Shown: positions 32,847 through 36,044 of the stretch, piece by piece
Layout of the letters: each line of letters starts with the position of its first letter
Position numbering within the stretch: the first letter of the stretch is position 1
From: an uncultured Prevotellaceae bacterium
GTDB taxonomy: Bacteria > Bacteroidota > Bacteroidia > Bacteroidales > Bacteroidaceae
Assembly: GCA_937893145.1 (NCBI GenBank)
Contig: CALBJW010000134.1
Coordinates: 1 to 36,044, forward strand
Direction of reading: 5' to 3'
Length of the DNA: 36,044 bases
Position numbers and translations under genes: made by a program
The notes under the pieces: model-generated
The model's database searches: none
What the model was told of the DNA's origin: nothing
The model's input: the letters and a program-made list of their open reading frames with translations, nothing else

Positions 32847-32905
32847 CTGTGGTTTGTCAATTAGCTTTGTATTTATTCAAAAGGTGTATGTAGTGTATGA
32901 TAAAA
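32847..32905. repeat. Direct repeat copy at the right border of the restriction block
   Basis: Aligns without gaps to 25541-25599 with 7 differences in 59 bases, in the same orientation. The best-conserved part, TATTCAAAAG and TGTATGTAGTGTATGATA, differs by one base. The two copies enclose hsdR, hsdS, hsdM, the RNA candidate and the antitoxin-like gene. Confidence 0.85.
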
Positions 32906-32960
32906 ACAAAAAGTAAGTTGTTTTTTGTGTGATTGTTGAGGGTGCAATGTCGATTTTTTG

Positions 32961-32969
32961 TATATTTGC
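32961..32969 (+). promoter_or_regulatory. -7 promoter element of the GH30 gene
   Basis: TATATTTGC followed by A matches the consensus; TTG at 32936-32938 is a loose -33 with a 22-bp gap. The predicted leader is about 40 nt. An in-frame ATG at 32985 gives no signal peptide start, so 33015 is preferred. Confidence 0.68.
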
Positions 32970-33014
32970 AGTCGTATAAGATAGGTGTTCAAAATATCAT
33001 TACATAATAGAACT

Positions 33015-34502
33015 ATGAAGAAACATATTATTACGGCTCTATTGGCATCTGCCTTTATGATGGGTAATGCACAGAGTGTGAAGCAATTCACTACGACGGA
33101 AAGGAGTGAATGGAAACAGGTGAAGACTGCTCTCTCGGGTAGGGCTGAGGGAAAGACTGTAGTCACAGTCAAGGACGGAGAACAGGGTGTTCCTTTCCGT
33201 GCTTGGGGTACTACATTTAATGAACTGGACTGGGATGCTTTCAATCTACTGTCCCGTACCGAACAAGATGAACTGATGAGAAGGGTTTTTGCTCCTGATG
33301 GGGACCTGAAGTTCACTCACGGTCGTGTGTCGATGAATGCTAATGACTATGCTCGTGAGTGGTACTGTTGTGATGAGGTTGATGGCGACTTTGAACTGAA
33401 ATATTTCAACATCGAACACGATAAACGCAACATCATTCCTCTGGCTCATGCGGCACAGAGGTATCAGCCTGCTTTGCAACTCTTTATGTCGCCTTGGAGT
33501 CCTCCATCATGGATGAAGATAAACCACGATTATTGTGTGGTGTCAAGCAAATACAACAAGCAGAGTCCAGACAAGGACTATCTGCTGTATGGTGGTGGTA
33601 AGGTGGACGAGAACGAGATGAAACTGCTGGGCGAACGCAATGGTGTGTTTCCTCGTAAACTCGCTACTCAGGACTACTTCATTCAGGATGCTCGTTACCT
33701 TCAGTGCTACGCTGATATGTTCTGTCAGTTCATCACTCTGTACAAGGAACAGGGACTCCCTATCACAAAGGTGATGTATCAGAACGAAGCATACAGTTAC
33801 ACTCCTTATCCTGGATGCCCTTGGACAGCAGAAGGAACTATCCGTTTCAATAACGAGTACCTCGCTCCTACCCTTCGCAAGCAGCACCCTGATGTGGAAC
33901 TATGGTTGGGTACGATCAACACCAATCGCCTTGACTATGTAGAAAAGACTCTCGACGACGAGACTCTCCAGAAGAATATTACCGGTATCGGCACTCAGTG
34001 GGAATGTAGAAACAATCTGCCTCAGTTGAGGGAACGCTACCCTAACCTTCGCATCATGATGTCGGAGAGCGAATGTGGAAACGGTTCGATGGACTGGGCT
34101 GCAGGCGAACATACTTTCTTCCTTCTCAGCGACAATCTCGGAAATGGTGTGGATGAATACTACAACTGGAACTTCATACTCAAAGACAACGGAATGTCAA
34201 CTTGGGGATGGACTCAAAACGCACTGGTACAGGTGGATAGCAAGACAAGGAAGCCACGCTACACAGCCGAATATTTTGCTTATAAGCACTTCAGTCACTT
34301 CATTTCTCAAGGCGATGAGATGGTGGGATATGCTGGTCGTGAATACTCAAAAACTCCGGTCGTTGTATATAAACATGGAAAGGGCTATGTTGTGGTTGCG
34401 GGCAATTTCACAGATTCTGCAAGTAGCCTGAATGTAAAGTTAAAAGGTAAGTACCTTAACATCAATGCAGCACCACATTCGTTCAATACCTATGTCTTTT
34501 AA
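33015..34502 (+). CDS. Secreted GH30-family glycoside hydrolase
   Basis: A 495-residue exported enzyme. The signal peptide (MKKHIITALLASAFMMGNAQ) ends in NAQ with no lipobox. The glucosylceramidase-like catalytic barrel shows FRAWGTTFNELDWDAF, MSPWSPPSWMK and the acid/base glutamate in MYQNEAYSY (E258). The likely nucleophile lies in MMSESECGNG (E351, with E353 as a less likely alternative). A short beta-sandwich (about 425-495) closes the protein, as usual for GH30. Family activities include beta-1,6-glucanase, glucosylceramidase, xylanase and fucosidase; the substrate is open. It is transcribed alone, with its own promoter and a strong terminator that overlaps its last codons. Confidence 0.93.
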   Translation: MKKHIITALLASAFMMGNAQSVKQFTTTERSEWKQVKTALSGRAEGKTVVTVKDGEQGVPFRAWGTTFNELDWDAFNLLSRTEQDELMRRVFAPDGDLKFTHGRVSMNANDYAREWYCCDEVDGDFELKYFNIEHDKRNIIPLAHAAQRYQPALQLFMSPWSPPSWMKINHDYCVVSSKYNKQSPDKDYLLYGGGKVDENEMKLLGERNGVFPRKLATQDYFIQDARYLQCYADMFCQFITLYKEQGLPITKVMYQNEAYSYTPYPGCPWTAEGTIRFNNEYLAPTLRKQHPDVELWLGTINTNRLDYVEKTLDDETLQKNITGIGTQWECRNNLPQLRERYPNLRIMMSESECGNGSMDWAAGEHTFFLLSDNLGNGVDEYYNWNFILKDNGMSTWGWTQNALVQVDSKTRKPRYTAEYFAYKHFSHFISQGDEMVGYAGREYSKTPVVVYKHGKGYVVVAGNFTDSASSLNVKLKGKYLNINAAPHSFNTYVF

Positions 34503-34515
34503 GGGCATAGGTATT
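34485..34515 (+). terminator. Intrinsic terminator overlapping the GH30 stop
   Basis: AATACCTATG (34485-34494) pairs with CATAGGTATT (34506-34515), followed by a T-rich tract of about 20 bases. The left arm lies inside the final codons of the GH30 gene. Confidence 0.88.
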
Positions 34516-34556
34516 TGATTTTTATTTTTTTTGCTCGTTGTTTAAATAAAAACTTG

Positions 34557-34566
34557 TAACTTTGCA
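34557..34566 (+). promoter_or_regulatory. -7 promoter element of the antiporter gene
   Basis: TAACTTTGCA is a full consensus match. The predicted start near 34573 gives a leader of about 115 nt made largely of the 16-bp tandem repeats. Confidence 0.72.
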
Positions 34567-34579
34567 GCGACATTTTATT

Positions 34580-34643
34580 ACGAAACGCTGAAGCTACGAA
34601 ACGCTGAAGCTACGAAACGCTGAAGCTACGAAACGCTAAAGCT
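34580..34643 (+). repeat. Four 16-bp tandem repeats in the antiporter leader
   Basis: The unit ACGAAACGCTGAAGCT occurs three times exactly (34580, 34596, 34612) and once with a single change (34628, TAAAGCT). A related fragment, CTACGAAACGGCTAC, lies in the gap before dprA (about 8182-8196). The repeats lie between the promoter and the ATG at 34688. Confidence 0.92.
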
Positions 34644-34687
34644 ACTTGACAGATTAGAACTCAAACCAAATAAAAAATAACTAAACA

Positions 34688-35980
34688 ATGACACATTCTA
34701 TTCCTGCGTGGATGCTCATTCCATTCGTGATGCAGTTGTTGTGCATCGCTGTGTTGCCATTGACTAAGGCGGCAGAATGGTGGGAAGAAAATATCCACAA
34801 ACTGTATGTATCGCTCATCTTGGGCGTACCAGTAGGTGCATGGTTGTGCTTCAACGGTATGTCGCACGAGCTTGAGCACCAGATGATTTACGATTATGTT
34901 CCATTCATCCTTCTCTTGATGGCACTCTTTGTAACAACTGGTGGCATCTGCATCAAAGGTGACCTGAAGGCAACACCACTAACAAACACCGTAATTCTTG
35001 CCATCGGTTTCGTGTTGGCATCATTCATGGGAACAACAGGTGCAGCCATGCTGCTTATCCGTCTGGTAATCCAGACTATTAGTCAGCGTAAGTACAAGGC
35101 ACACACCATCCTCTTCTTCATTGCCATCGTGGCTAACTGTGGCGGTCTTCTCACTCCACTTGGCGACCCACCACTCTTCCTCCTCTTCCAGAAAGGTGCT
35201 GAGTTCACATGGTTCTTCAGTCTCGTTCCACAGTGGGCTGTAGTAGGAATTCTTCTCCTGAGCATCTACTTCTGTATGGATACATACTACTACAAGAAGG
35301 AGCCTATGGAGAATTTGGCTGCTGATAGCGCAGAACAGAAGAAGTTAGTTTTCAGTGGATTGATTAACATCGTATGGTTGCTCTGTGTTATTGCAAGCAC
35401 TATGTTCATCAACCCTAAGTATATCCCAGCAATGGGTGAGCACGATGCCCCATTCTACCTCAAGCTCTTGCGTGAGTGGGTATTCATCCTCATCATCATA
35501 GTTTCGATGTTGACAACAAAGAAGACTGTGCGCACAGCAAACAACTTCTCATGGACTCCAATCCTCGAAGTGGCTTGTGTGTTCTGTGGTATCTTTGCCA
35601 CTATGACACCAGCACTCATGTTCCTCGGCAACATGAAGGAGAGCATTCAGCAGGTGCTTGCAGAACCTTACCAGTATCTCTACTGCACAGGTGTACTCTC
35701 AGCATTCCTCGACAATGCCCCAACAGCTATGGTGTTCAACTCAATGGCACCTGCCACTGTGCTTCCAGGTTTGGCTGATGACGCATTCCTCGGTGCTATC
35801 TCAATCGGTGCTGTATTCTTCGGAGCATTGACATATATCGGCAATGGACCTAACTTCATGGTGAAGAGTATCGCTGAACAGAGCGGCATCAGCATGCCTT
35901 CATTCTTCGGATATATGTTCAAGTTCTCGCTCATCGTCTGTCTCCCAATATACATTGTGGTGCAGTTGATATTCTTTTAA
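34688..35980 (+). CDS. nhaD: NhaD-type sodium/proton antiporter
   Basis: A 430-residue inner-membrane protein with about 11-13 hydrophobic helices. Family signatures include VTTGGICIKGDLKATPLTNT, the GTTGAAMLLIRLVI helix and NCGGLLTPLGDPPLFLLF, the NhaD/ArsB-superfamily loop with the TPLGDPP motif. Late in the chain are SAFLDNAPTAMVFNSMA and YIGNGPNFMVKSIAEQSG, further landmarks of the family. NhaD proteins expel sodium or lithium in exchange for protons, which supports pH and sodium balance. The length matches the family. It is transcribed alone; its leader carries four 16-bp tandem repeats, so expression may vary with repeat number. The exact ion specificity is inferred from the family. Confidence 0.88.
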   Translation: MTHSIPAWMLIPFVMQLLCIAVLPLTKAAEWWEENIHKLYVSLILGVPVGAWLCFNGMSHELEHQMIYDYVPFILLLMALFVTTGGICIKGDLKATPLTNTVILAIGFVLASFMGTTGAAMLLIRLVIQTISQRKYKAHTILFFIAIVANCGGLLTPLGDPPLFLLFQKGAEFTWFFSLVPQWAVVGILLLSIYFCMDTYYYKKEPMENLAADSAEQKKLVFSGLINIVWLLCVIASTMFINPKYIPAMGEHDAPFYLKLLREWVFILIIIVSMLTTKKTVRTANNFSWTPILEVACVFCGIFATMTPALMFLGNMKESIQQVLAEPYQYLYCTGVLSAFLDNAPTAMVFNSMAPATVLPGLADDAFLGAISIGAVFFGALTYIGNGPNFMVKSIAEQSGISMPSFFGYMFKFSLIVCLPIYIVVQLIFF

Positions 35981-36004
35981 ATAAAATAAAAGACCCACCC
36001 CCTA

Positions 36005-36027
36005 CCCCTCCCATTAAAAGGGAGGGG
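36005..36027. repeat. GC-rich CCCCTCCC/GGGAGGGG palindrome after nhaD
   Basis: CCCCTCCC (36005-36012) and GGGAGGGG (36020-36027) form an 8-bp stem with loop ATTAAAA, 25 bases past the antiporter stop. It is the third member of this GC-rich family in the window. No T-run follows. Confidence 0.75.
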
Positions 36028-36044
36028 AGTAGATACTGACATAA

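Noticed and set aside
25541..32905. Integrative element with att sites
   Set aside because: No integrase, excisionase or tRNA target is visible, so the direct repeats are reported as borders only.

Overview
The window looks like chromosomal DNA of a member of the Bacteroidales, most likely Prevotella or a close relative. At least ten genes or operons are preceded by the Bacteroidota sigma-factor -7 element TAnnTTTGC. Shine-Dalgarno sequences are largely absent. The gene set (DUF2723 membrane glycosyltransferase-like protein, repeated FKBP isomerases, secreted GH5 and GH30 enzymes, LytTR regulators fused to membrane domains) also fits this group. No rRNA, tRNA, CRISPR array, phage gene or transposase was seen.

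Layout. (1) 1-3.2 kb: a LytTR cluster. Two paralogous LytTR regulators, the first cut by the window edge, alternate with two small membrane proteins. Next to them, on the opposite strand, lies a 42-codon gene with its own promoter and terminator. Upstream of its promoter are two 9-bp direct repeats at LytTR-operator spacing. (2) 3.3-7.0 kb: a large secreted multi-domain GH5 glycosidase. (3) 7.0-11.5 kb: three FKBP-type prolyl isomerases (one cytoplasmic, one lipoprotein, one exported), with a hotdog thioesterase and DprA between them. (4) 11.6-22.6 kb: mostly housekeeping genes. These are an Lrp/AsnC regulator, a leftward operon DUF2723 - polysaccharide deacetylase - QueG, RNase R, and a rightward set NAD-dependent epimerase - PAP2 phosphatase - radical SAM protein. 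(5) 22.6-25.6 kb: an esterase and ATP-grasp pair and an 840-bp non-coding tract holding a 12-bp iteron-like array, enclosed by a perfect 43-bp inverted repeat. (6) 25.6-32.9 kb: a type I restriction-modification operon hsdM-hsdS-hsdR read leftward, in which hsdS carries a one-base frameshift. A strongly folded RNA candidate with an intrinsic terminator lies just upstream of hsdM, and an orphan ribbon-helix-helix antitoxin-like gene lies beyond that. Direct copies of one repeat border this block. (7) 33.0-36.0 kb: a secreted GH30 glycosidase and an NhaD-type sodium/proton antiporter whose leader carries four 16-bp tandem repeats.

The two best candidates for something undescribed are the multi-helix RNA upstream of hsdM (31729-31963, minus strand), where the pattern of G-U pairs shows which strand is transcribed, and the LytTR/membrane protein/micro-protein cluster at the left end, which resembles a LytTR regulatory system with a peptide target gene.
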